DNA of 5,349 nt from Deltaproteobacteria bacterium (GTDB lineage: Bacteria > Desulfobacterota > Binatia > Bin18), in contig JACQEL010000916.1 in the NCBI GenBank assembly GCA_016200595.1, positions 1 through 5,349 on the forward strand. The letters are read 5' to 3'. The notes beneath the pieces were generated by a model, which saw only the letters and a program-made list of their open reading frames with translations, ran no database searches and was not told the origin of the DNA. Below, one piece after another: positions 1 to 5,042 of the stretch. Within the stretch, counting starts at the first letter, position 1; each line of letters starts with the position of its first letter. The position numbers were made by a program, and so were the translations under genes.

Positions 1-12
1 GTGGAAACGGGA

Positions 13-42
13 GTTGGACGATCGATAAGTGTTATGTTGGAC
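13..42 (+). other. Possible attC core box(es) at left edge
   Basis: Two exact matches to the integron core box GTTRRRY occur here, GTTGGAC at 13-19 and GTTGGAC at 36-42. One of them may be the right end of the attC of the preceding cassette, which would make cassette A begin at about 14 or 37, shortly before the ORF that starts at 60. The matching left arm would lie outside the window, so neither the stem nor the choice between the two boxes can be tested. A seven-base degenerate box also occurs by chance, so this rests mainly on the array context. Confidence 0.3.
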
Positions 43-59
43 AGACTCTTAATAGGGGT

Positions 60-566
60 ATGCTCTTCCACAGGGTCAACTCTTGGAGTTACGTCAAGAA
101 CTCCGAATTATGGATATGCTTTCTGCCTATTGAGCTCCTGCACAGCGATGGACTAAAGTTCGATTCAGTCAAAATTCAAGGAGATAACCATAGGGATATC
201 ACCCCGCAGTGCGATTGTGCGATTCTGGTAAAAGAGTTTGAGGGTAATTACTCTATCGCTGACTTCAATGATATCGACTTCGATGCCTACCTGCATGCAA
301 TGAGAGTCATTGGATATGCGAGCCCGGATGGAAAGAGGCATCGGATTTCCGTCACTATGAGCCGGTCCCTGACGACTTATAGCTTCATGGTCTATCATGC
401 AAGAGGCTCAAGGATGACGATCAGTACCAACCCCAGGTTAGAGGGAGATAACGAATCGTGTGTTCGCCTTGTTGGTGGAGAAGGACGCGAGGATTTTGAC
501 ACGGACAGACGCGGGCTATTCTTTCCAAACCAGGACACAATGTTTTGCACCGGGGATTGGGAATAA
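60..566 (+). CDS. Hypothetical cassette protein, 168 aa
   Basis: I do not recognise this protein. It has 168 residues, no signal peptide and no clear membrane segment. The middle is acidic and mixed alpha/beta in look (around residues 60-80, rich in D, N, F), followed by a basic patch near residues 91-96 (GKRHR). The C-terminal third is polar and ends in GDWE. The start is uncertain: ATG at 60 is the only ATG, GTG or TTG in frame upstream within the window, but AGGGG at 54-58 is only one base away, too close for a normal ribosome site, and the frame stays open to the left edge. If a cassette boundary lies at 13-42, ATG 60 is the natural start. AT-richness relative to the downstream cassettes fits an independently acquired cassette. 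It sits directly before attC1 in the usual orientation. It is probably a real gene of unknown function. Confidence 0.6.
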   Translation: MLFHRVNSWSYVKNSELWICFLPIELLHSDGLKFDSVKIQGDNHRDITPQCDCAILVKEFEGNYSIADFNDIDFDAYLHAMRVIGYASPDGKRHRISVTMSRSLTTYSFMVYHARGSRMTISTNPRLEGDNESCVRLVGGEGREDFDTDRRGLFFPNQDTMFCTGDWE

Positions 567-620
567 AGCACCGCTACTGACTGTCCTCATGGGGTCTATC
601 CTTCCGACGAAGCCAGCTGC

Positions 621-719
621 GCCTAACCAACCGTTCCACTTGACCGCCGCCCGCTTGCGGTTTGGGGTGAATCCGAAAGGATACGCTTGGGCGGCGGCAA
701 GTGATCGGCAGCGTTAGAC
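621..719 (+). other. attC: attC recombination site 1 (99 bp)
   Basis: The outer boxes are GCCTAAC (621-627, fits RYYYAAC) and GTTAGAC (713-719, fits GTTRRRY). The arms pair as CACTTG (637-642) with CAAGTG (698-703) and CCGCCGC (644-650) with GCGGCGG (691-697). A643 is left extrahelical, the asymmetry that lets integrases choose a strand. CCG 631-633 and CGG 706-708 extend the stem outward. The loop 651-690 resembles the loops of attC2 and attC3. Strand exchange would fall between G713 and T714, so the next cassette starts at 714. Read in one frame the site encodes a P-N-Q-P-F-H-L-T type tail, probably an accidental translation of an attC. Confidence 0.9.
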
Positions 720-721
720 GC

Positions 722-750
722 TTCGCAAACCAAAGGCGTGAGTGTATAGT
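722..750 (+). promoter_or_regulatory. Candidate sigma70 promoter of toxin-antitoxin cassette
   Basis: TTCGCA (722-727, four of six matches to TTGACA) and TATAGT (745-750, five of six matches to TATAAT) are separated by exactly 17 bases. The pair begins three bases after attC1, inside the cassette, and transcription would start near 757, upstream of the antitoxin ribosome site at 771-777. A private promoter is expected for toxin-antitoxin cassettes, which must be expressed wherever they sit in an array. This is prediction only; there is no operator evidence. Confidence 0.5.
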
Positions 751-783
751 GACAAGAGGCTAATGAGACCGAAGGTGACGAGT

Positions 784-1011
784 ATGGAAACAAAGGCCAT
801 TACTATTCGCGTCAGCCCTGAAGCAGCGTCTGCCTACGAGACAGCGCCCGCCGAACAACAGCGAAAGCTTGATGCCCTGCTCAGCCTGAAACTTTCTGAA
901 GTGACGCGTGCGAAACGACCCTTGGAAGTCATCATGAGTGAGCTGAGCCGCAAAGCCCAAGAGCGGGGGCTGACGCCAGAAATCCTGGAATCCATTTTGA
1001 ATGAGCAGTAG
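784..1011 (+). CDS. Antitoxin of PIN-domain toxin-antitoxin pair, 75 aa
   Basis: This small protein of 75 residues lies just before, and overlaps by 11 bases, a PIN-domain toxin, the standard antitoxin position. An N-terminal beta segment (K4-V10, KAITIRV) followed by a charged helical stretch looks like the short antitoxins found with COG1569-type PIN toxins. The N-terminal strand followed by helices would suit a ribbon-helix-helix-like DNA-binding dimer, but that fold is inferred. ATG 784 is chosen because GAAGGTG (771-777) sits six bases upstream; ATG 763 and GTG 742 are also in frame but lack a comparable ribosome site and overlap the promoter region. The inferred role is to bind and inhibit the toxin and possibly repress the promoter at 722-750. 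The toxin start codon lies inside this gene, so translation is probably coupled. Confidence 0.8.
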   Translation: METKAITIRVSPEAASAYETAPAEQQRKLDALLSLKLSEVTRAKRPLEVIMSELSRKAQERGLTPEILESILNEQ

Positions 1012-1432
1012 CACTCGGTACGTCTTCGACACGAATACCGTAGTGAGCGCCGTGTTATTTGAGCACTCCACCCCAGGGCAAGCGTTGCATCGCGCCCTGA
1101 AGCGGGGAGAGGTTCTTGTCTCGCCTTCCACGTTAGAGGAATTGGCCGAGGTGCTCCAACGGGAGAAGTTCGCCCGGTACGTGACTGCTGCCGAGCGCGA
1201 GGAATTCTTGGAAGCCTTTGTAGAGCGAGCGACCTTCATAGAGCCGACAGAAAAGATACGGATCTGTCGCGATGCCAAGGACGATAAGTTTCTGGAGTTG
1301 GCGGTCAGTGGCGGAGCTGCCTACCTGATTAGTGGGGACAACGACTTGCGGTCGTTAAATCCTTTTCGGGGGATAGCCATAGTTACGGCGGCCGAATTTT
1401 TGGCGGCCACCAGTGGAGAGGAAGACGTCTAA
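1001..1432 (+). CDS. PIN-domain toxin (COG1569-like, VapC-type ribonuclease)
   Basis: This 143-residue protein is a complete PIN domain. The acidic metal-binding residues are visible in order: D10 in the N-terminal strand (VFDTN), E46/E47 in STLEEL, D94/D95 in AKDDKFLELA, and D113/D115 in ISGDND. PIN toxins are Mg-dependent endoribonucleases that cut tRNA, rRNA or mRNA when their antitoxin is degraded; the target here cannot be predicted. The layout with AKDDKFLELA and SGDNDL is typical of the 'putative toxin-antitoxin toxin component, PIN family' group rather than classical VapC, so no vapC symbol is assigned. ATG 1001 overlaps the antitoxin stop (TAG 1009-1011). The stop TAA 1430-1432 lies inside the left box of attC2, so the gene fills its cassette to the end. 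Such cassettes are thought to stabilise large integron arrays. Confidence 0.93.
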   Translation: MSSSTRYVFDTNTVVSAVLFEHSTPGQALHRALKRGEVLVSPSTLEELAEVLQREKFARYVTAAEREEFLEAFVERATFIEPTEKIRICRDAKDDKFLELAVSGGAAYLISGDNDLRSLNPFRGIAIVTAAEFLAATSGEEDV

Positions 1433-1527
1433 CAAACGGCGTGCAGGCCGACCGCAGCCCGCGAGGGGTTCCTGGTGAACATAAAAAGACACATTTGGGC
1501 TGCGGCGGCTGACGCCGAACGTTAGAC
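1427..1527 (+). other. attC: attC recombination site 2 (101 bp)
   Basis: This is the clearest attC in the window. The outer boxes GTCTAAC (1427-1433) and GTTAGAC (1521-1527) are exact reverse complements. The stem pairs CGGCGT (1437-1442) with ACGCCG (1512-1517), CAG (1444-1446) with CTG (1509-1511), CCG (1448-1450) with CGG (1506-1508), and CCGCAGCCC (1452-1460) with GGGCTGCGG (1497-1505). That gives 21 pairs and three extrahelical bases, all on the left arm (G1443, G1447, A1451). The toxin stop codon lies in the left box. Strand exchange would fall between G1521 and T1522. The loop carries GAGGGG (1463-1468), six bases, then GTG 1475, which opens a 16-codon frame closed by TAG 1523-1525 in the core box. 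Confidence 0.95.
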
Positions 1528-1564
1528 ATCTTTCAAAGAGTACAGATGATTTGACATCACCAAA

Positions 1565-1571
1565 AAGGAGG
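1565..1571 (+). promoter_or_regulatory. Strong ribosome binding site fixing a GTG start
   Basis: AAGGAGG is a full match to the anti-Shine-Dalgarno core and ends four bases before GTG 1576. It fixes the start of the cassette C protein at a GTG codon that might otherwise be passed over. Confidence 0.85.
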
Positions 1572-1575
1572 AGAC

Positions 1576-2028
1576 GTGGCACAGCAGATTCTGTACACGA
1601 TGCAGTTCAAAGGGCAAGCGATACCGGCGAATGACGCGGGCACGGTGCTCAAGGCCACCACGACCGCCCCGAGTTGCACGATCACAACGGTAGTCGGAGC
1701 CGCTGGTGTCAATGGAAGCCTCCAACCAATAGGTGGTGGTCAGGCACGCTTCGAGTCTCAAGTCACGTTCACCGACGAGACGTCTTTTCAGGAAGCGGGC
1801 ACGATCACGTTCGGCGACACCCAACATCGATTGTACTTCAGCACGGTCGGACAAGGCTACATTGGACCGAGTGCGGATTCCCAATTGAAGCATGGCTCAG
1901 TGATTTGGAAGGTGGAGCGTGGCGAAGGGCAGTTTGCTGGGGCCACGGGGTTGATTACTTCCAACTTTTACGTGAGCAGCACTGGAGAGGTAACGGATAA
2001 TCACTTTGGTGTTCTGTTTGTCAAATGA
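1576..2028 (+). CDS. Hypothetical beta-rich protein, 150 aa
   Basis: This is a soluble protein of 150 residues with no signal peptide or membrane segment, rich in G, T, V and S with alternating hydrophobic residues, suggesting mostly beta strands. Toward the C-terminus is GEGQFAGATG (residues 116-125) followed by a strand and GEVTDNHFGVLFV (137-149). A G-x-G-x-F-x-G-A-T-G turn of this kind recurs in small bacterial beta-barrel proteins related to the allene oxide cyclase / dirigent barrel. That resemblance is from memory of a short motif, and no enzymatic function should be assigned. The GTG start is fixed by the ribosome site at 1565-1571. It is the only gene of its cassette, between attC2 and attC3, with a 48-base leader. 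The TTGACA at 1551-1556 is too close to the start to act as its -35. The coding reality is well supported; the function is unknown. Confidence 0.85.
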   Translation: MAQQILYTMQFKGQAIPANDAGTVLKATTTAPSCTITTVVGAAGVNGSLQPIGGGQARFESQVTFTDETSFQEAGTITFGDTQHRLYFSTVGQGYIGPSADSQLKHGSVIWKVERGEGQFAGATGLITSNFYVSSTGEVTDNHFGVLFVK

Positions 2029-2068
2029 GGCTGCAAGGAGGAATGGAGACAGTGCCTAGGGGAACAAG

Positions 2069-2167
2069 GTCTAACGAAGCCGTGTTTGTGAATGCCGCCT
2101 GCGGGAGGATTGGAATGAACAGGAAAGGCTACATCTGGGCGGCTCGCAGTGAGCTAGGACGTTGGGC
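2069..2167 (+). other. attC: attC recombination site 3 (99 bp, weaker outer stem)
   Basis: The outer boxes are GTCTAAC (2069-2075) and GTTGGGC (2161-2167), both within consensus but pairing only with G-T wobbles. The inner stem pairs GCCGCC (2094-2099) with GGCGGC (2138-2143). Between inner stem and boxes pairing is poor, unlike attC1 and attC2. The loop 2100-2137 clearly shares sequence with attC1 (AAAGG-TAC-TGGGCGGC pattern), so it is the same attC family. It also carries GGGAGG (2103-2108), six bases, then ATG 2115. Strand exchange would fall between G2161 and T2162. The site lies between two complete cassette genes, as expected. It may recombine less efficiently than its neighbours. Confidence 0.78.
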
Positions 2168-2184
2168 CGCATGTCACCATTCCC

Positions 2185-3546
2185 ATGATGGAGCGGATGA
2201 TGCAGGAAATTCCTGAGATCCGGTACGCGAAGAGCGGTGAGCTTAACCTCGCCTATCAGTGCTTCGGTGAGGGGCCGGGCTCGATCGTCTTTATTCCCGG
2301 GCTCCTCAACCACATTGAGACTACATGGGCAATTCCTGAGTTTGCCCAGTTTTGCCGACGCCTCGCGGCGTTTAGTCGCGTGGTGTTGTTCGATAAGCTC
2401 GGCACCGGCCTGTCTGATCGCCTCCCAGCGGGTGAGCAACCAACGCTCGAGCACCGGATCGAAGATATTGTCGCGGTCATGACAGCGGCCCGACTGGAGA
2501 AAGCCGCACTCTTTGGGACAGCAGATGGCGGCCCCGGGGCGGCCATGTTTGCGGCGACGTACCCCGAACGGACCACCGCCTTGATTCTGTACGGCACCTG
2601 GCCTCGCCTGTCGACTGCCGAAGACTATCCTATCGGGCATCCTCGGACCGCTCTGGAAGGCTCCCTGAAGATGGTTGAGCAACGATGGGGAAACGAGGCG
2701 GCACCCTTGTTGTTGAGGCGAGTGGCGCCGAGTCTTCTCCACGACGCGCAGTGGTGTCGCGCACTCGCCCGAATGGAGCGGTTGGCCGCATCCCCAAGTG
2801 CAGCCGTGACTCTTCATCGCATCATGTTTGAGACCGACATCAGAGCGATTCTCCCGACTATCCGCGTTCCCACTCTGGTGCTCCACACCGCGGGTGACCA
2901 GATCTTTTCGGTCGAGCACGGGCGGTACCTGGCCAGGTGCATCCCGGGAGCTCGCTTTGTCGAGCTCGCTGGCGTCGATCACTTTCCCTTCCATGAGAAC
3001 GGCGCCATTCTCGCAGATCTCATTCAGGAGTTCCTCACAGGTACCCGACCCGATATCGACGTCGAACGCGTTCTTGCGACGATCCTCTTTATAGACATCG
3101 CAGGCTCGACGCAGAAAGTAGCAGAAATTGGAGACCGCCGCTGGGCAGAGCTACTTGAGGAGTATCATGAACGGAGCCGCATTGAGATCACCCGCCATCG
3201 TGGAGTGGTAGTGGATACGGCAGGAGACGGCTTCTTAGCGACTTTCAGCGGACCCGGACGGGCAGTTCGCTGTGCTGCCGCAATCCGTGAAGTGATTCGA
3301 CCGCTCGGCCTCGACCTCCGGGCCGGAGTTCACACGGGCGCAATAGAGACCAGGAATAACCGTGTCGCGGGTATCGCCGTTCATATCGGTGCGAGAGTTG
3401 CATCTCTCGCCGACCCCGGTGAAATCCTGGTATCCCGGACGGTCAAGGATCTCGTTGCCGGCTCAGGGATCGCGTTTTTGGATCGAGGCACTCACAGTCT
3501 CAAAGGTGTACCGGACACATGGGATCTGTTTGCCGCACAACTTTGA
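2185..3546 (+). CDS. Alpha/beta-hydrolase-fold / class III nucleotide cyclase fusion
   Basis: This 453-residue protein has two domains. Residues 10-285 have an alpha/beta-hydrolase fold: GxGP near the start, FIPGLL oxyanion region (36-41), the FDKLGTGLSDR motif (69-79), a would-be acid D238 and base H266 (GVDHF). The nucleophile elbow reads G111-T-A-D-G, with A113 where serine is expected, so hydrolysis is doubtful. Residues 292-453 are a class III adenylate/guanylate cyclase catalytic domain: metal aspartates D304 (FIDIAGST) and D348 (TAGDGF), and R404 in VHIGARV for transition-state binding, with H400 where many cyclases have Asn. It probably makes cAMP or a related cyclic nucleotide in the cytoplasm, with the hydrolase fold as sensor or regulator (inference). 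The start is uncertain: ATG 2185, 2188, 2197 and 2200 are all in frame. GGAGCGG at 2190-2196 favours 2200, and relatives usually begin just before an IPEIRYAKSG-like segment. This is large for a cassette. Confidence 0.92.
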   Translation: MMERMMQEIPEIRYAKSGELNLAYQCFGEGPGSIVFIPGLLNHIETTWAIPEFAQFCRRLAAFSRVVLFDKLGTGLSDRLPAGEQPTLEHRIEDIVAVMTAARLEKAALFGTADGGPGAAMFAATYPERTTALILYGTWPRLSTAEDYPIGHPRTALEGSLKMVEQRWGNEAAPLLLRRVAPSLLHDAQWCRALARMERLAASPSAAVTLHRIMFETDIRAILPTIRVPTLVLHTAGDQIFSVEHGRYLARCIPGARFVELAGVDHFPFHENGAILADLIQEFLTGTRPDIDVERVLATILFIDIAGSTQKVAEIGDRRWAELLEEYHERSRIEITRHRGVVVDTAGDGFLATFSGPGRAVRCAAAIREVIRPLGLDLRAGVHTGAIETRNNRVAGIAVHIGARVASLADPGEILVSRTVKDLVAGSGIAFLDRGTHSLKGVPDTWDLFAAQL

Positions 3547-3567
3547 CGCTAACCACAGCCGTTAGAC
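3547..3567 (+). other. Collapsed attC remnant between cassettes D and E
   Basis: Just after the cyclase stop codon, CGCTAAC (3547-3553) is followed after seven bases by GTTAGAC (3561-3567). CTAAC and GTTAG pair as a five-base stem, and the right box is an exact core site followed by ATCT, as at attC2 (GTTAGACATCT in both). The left box fits RYYYAAC only in its CTAAC part. The long stem and loop of the other sites are absent. It reads as an attC with its interior deleted, with the boundary in the expected place; a chance core box is the alternative. Confidence 0.45.
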
Positions 3568-3615
3568 ATCTGTAAGAAGTTTTCTGCAACTCTATGCAGA
3601 GACAACAATGAAAAA

Positions 3616-3777
3616 ATGAGGAGGTTTGGTCCTTTCTTCGGTTTCAAGAGTTCGGCGGCAGGAGGAGCAAATGGCAAAGTCGCGCTTCTTTCTGGCATTA
3701 TCGTACCAACTGTAAGACTCATTCCTCCCTGGTCTGTGGAGAGCAAAAAGTCCTATAATCCTCTCAAGGACCGGTGA
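3616..3777 (+). CDS. Small ORF in cassette E leader, 53 aa, possibly a truncated gene
   Basis: A 53-codon frame runs from ATG 3616 to TGA 3775-3777, overlapping the GTG start of the transposase frame by four bases. I do not recognise the product. It starts basic and aromatic (MRRFGPFFGF) and has a hydrophobic stretch (KVALLSGIIVPTVRLI, residues 21-36) before a polar tail. No ribosome site precedes ATG 3616. The surrounding 3568-3770 is visibly AT-richer than the transposase that follows. It could be the 5' part of the original cassette E gene cut off by insertion of the IS91-type element, or a chance frame. A second start with a better ribosome site, GGAGGAG (3661-3667) before ATG 3671 in another frame, gives only 14 codons. 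Low confidence. Confidence 0.22.
   Translation: MRRFGPFFGFKSSAAGGANGKVALLSGIIVPTVRLIPPWSVESKKSYNPLKDR
3754..3759 (+). promoter_or_regulatory. Perfect -10 box (TATAAT) before transposase frame
   Basis: TATAAT lies 14 bases before the GTG at 3774 of the transposase frame. The best -35 is TGGTCT (3730-3735), three of six matches at 18 bases spacing, so the promoter would be weak, and its transcript would begin almost at the AAGGA (3766-3770) ribosome site. It may be a promoter that drives the truncated transposase, or chance in an AT-richer stretch. Confidence 0.25.
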
Positions 3778-4808
3778 GCAAAAGAGGAGCCTATGAACTG
3801 TGTACGCAGTTACAGATCGCGCAGTGGCTGGAGCGCCAGCAGGCGCGGTTGCTGGCCTGTGACCACTATCACGTCATCTTCACCCTCCCCCGCGACCTCA
3901 ACGCCCTGTGGTTAGCCAACGTACGGGAGCTGGCCAAGCGGTTGTTCCACGCGGCGTGGGCGACGCTGAGCGAGTTGGTGGGTGACCCGAAATACTTGGG
4001 AGCGGCGCCGGGGATGCTGGCCGCGTTACATACGTGGGGGCAGACGTTGGTCTTGCACCCCCATCTGCATTGTTTAGTGACAGGCGGGGGCTGGGACGGA
4101 GACACTTGGCGGGCCGTACACAACGGGTATCTGCTCCCGGCGCGGGTGGTGATGCCCGTCTTTCGCGGCAAACTCCTGGCGGCTCTCCATGCGGCGCTGG
4201 AGGCGGGGCAACTGACCCTGCCCGCAGGAGTAACGCCCTCCCAGCTGCGGATGCTTGTGAACCGCTTGGGGCGGAAGCCCTGGCACGTGCAGATCCTGAC
4301 CCGCTCTGCGCACGGGCGGGGGGTGGCGACGTACTTGGCCCGCTATCTACGGGGCGGGCCGCCGAAGCCGGGCCGCGTGGTGAGCTGGGATGCGCGGACG
4401 GTGACGTTTCGGTATGCGGATAATCAGGACCCCGATGCGCAGGGGCGCGGGAAGCGCAAACTGCTGCCGCTCACGGCGGAGGACTTCGTGCAGCGGTGGC
4501 TGCTGCACGTGCCGCCGCCAGAGCTGCAGGTGGTACGCGCCTATGGGTTGTATGCGCCGGCTAAGCGCGAGCCCCTCGCCCAGTGTCGCCAGGCACTGGG
4601 GCAGGCGCCGGTCACGCTCCCTCAGAGGCTAGACTGGCAGACGTACTGCGCGCAGCAGGGGGCGCAGCATCCCGAGCGCTGCCCGGTGTGTGGGCAGCGG
4701 CTGATCCGCACGGCTCTGGTGGCCCCGCAACGCAACCACCGCTCCGCTGGAATGTCTCAGCTGGAGGCACCGCCAGGCCCGGTGCTGGTGTTGCCGGAGG
4801 CCGCCTAA
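3774..4808 (+). CDS. IS91-family (Y2/HUH) transposase, N-terminally truncated
   Basis: This frame has 344 residues. The HUH metal motif is HPHLH (H95-H99) followed by a G-rich turn (GGGW), and the two-tyrosine motif is YLARY (Y187, Y191), as in IS91-type rolling-circle transposases. VIFTLPRDLN (34-43) is a typical family segment. A C-terminal CPVC (303-306) resembles the zinc-ribbon remnant often found there. What is missing is the N-terminal Cys-rich zinc-binding region of roughly 60-80 residues. Family similarity seems to start at C10 (TGT 3801), which may be the last Cys of the usual CPxC, so the join lies at about 3775-3800. GTG 3774 is preceded by AAGGA (3766-3770), only three bases away, and no better start exists. 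The gene is much more GC-rich than the 200 bases before it. The catalytic residues remain but DNA binding is probably impaired, so it is likely a decaying element. Confidence 0.88.
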   Translation: MSKRGAYELCTQLQIAQWLERQQARLLACDHYHVIFTLPRDLNALWLANVRELAKRLFHAAWATLSELVGDPKYLGAAPGMLAALHTWGQTLVLHPHLHCLVTGGGWDGDTWRAVHNGYLLPARVVMPVFRGKLLAALHAALEAGQLTLPAGVTPSQLRMLVNRLGRKPWHVQILTRSAHGRGVATYLARYLRGGPPKPGRVVSWDARTVTFRYADNQDPDAQGRGKRKLLPLTAEDFVQRWLLHVPPPELQVVRAYGLYAPAKREPLAQCRQALGQAPVTLPQRLDWQTYCAQQGAQHPERCPVCGQRLIRTALVAPQRNHRSAGMSQLEAPPGPVLVLPEAA

Positions 4809-4887
4809 CGCCATGCGCAGGGAGTGCTCAGGTCCTTCCCCGGTCGCCCTCTGTCCGCAAGGGGGCCTGGGCGCGCTCACAGAGTGG

Positions 4888-4909
4888 CGCGGCCCGGGCC
4901 GCGGCTTTT
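4888..4909 (+). terminator. GC-rich palindrome followed by T4, terminator-like
   Basis: A perfect 16-base palindrome (4888-4903, core GGCCCGGGCC) can fold as a six-pair stem with a CCGG loop and is followed by GCTTTT (4904-4909). It lies 79 bases after the transposase stop. It could be an intrinsic terminator for the transposase or a secondary structure belonging to the IS91-type origin end. The short U run makes terminator function uncertain. Confidence 0.35.
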
Positions 4910-5042
4910 CTCTCCTCGCTTGCGGGTTGCCCGCGCCCTGCAGAGCGCCCCCTGACGCTTCGCCTGATCCTGCGGCGCCCGCAGTTTGGGCCGGCGTTGG
5001 CCTTAGAATCCCCATAGCCGAGACGGCGGCGCTTGGGGTGCC

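Larger units (their letters stand above)
3774..5035 (+). mobile_element. IS91-like element remnant inside a cassette (ends approximate)
   Basis: The span covers the truncated transposase and the GC-rich non-coding tail after it. IS91-type elements carry an origin end downstream of the transposase gene and insert next to GAAC or CAAG without target duplication. The tail contains CTTG (complement of CAAG) at 5032-5035, eight bases before attC5, and also CTTG at 4919 and CAAG at 4858, so the right end cannot be fixed. The left end is inferred from the jump in base composition and the start of transposase similarity near 3775-3800; the left terminus appears lost with the 5' part of the gene. The tail 4809-5042 holds no recognisable gene; its longest forward frame (4813-5052) looks like translated GC-rich filler. 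Confidence 0.5.

Noticed and set aside
460..717. Forward 85-codon frame as an independent gene
   Set aside because: Its last 32 or so residues are a translated attC1 (P-N-Q-P-F-H-L-T tail), and it overlaps the longer frame 60-566 with no ribosome site.
1551..1556. Perfect TTGACA as a -35 box for cassette C
   Set aside because: A -10 at normal spacing would fall on the GTG start codon at 1576 (ACGTGG), so it cannot drive this gene with its ribosome site.
2025..2216. Forward 63-codon frame overlapping the cassette C stop codon (ATGA)
   Set aside because: It runs through the whole of attC3 and into the start of the cyclase gene; AAGGAGG at 2035-2041 is one base from ATG 2043, too close. Only its internal part from ATG 2115 is of interest, as the attC mini-ORF.
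2071..2994. Long reverse-strand frame (307 codons)
   Set aside because: It is antisense to the clear hydrolase domain and to attC3; long antisense frames are common opposite GC-rich genes.
3583..3600. Hairpin TCTGCA / TGCAGA in the cassette E leader
   Set aside because: Six perfect pairs with a six-base loop, but no T run, no attC boxes at proper spacing and no known role; such short hairpins occur by chance.
4803..5002. GCCTAAC at the transposase stop as the left box of an attC
   Set aside because: It fits RYYYAAC, but the only partner downstream (GTTGGCC near 4996) breaks the core consensus, the arms pair poorly, and the site would be about 200 bp long.
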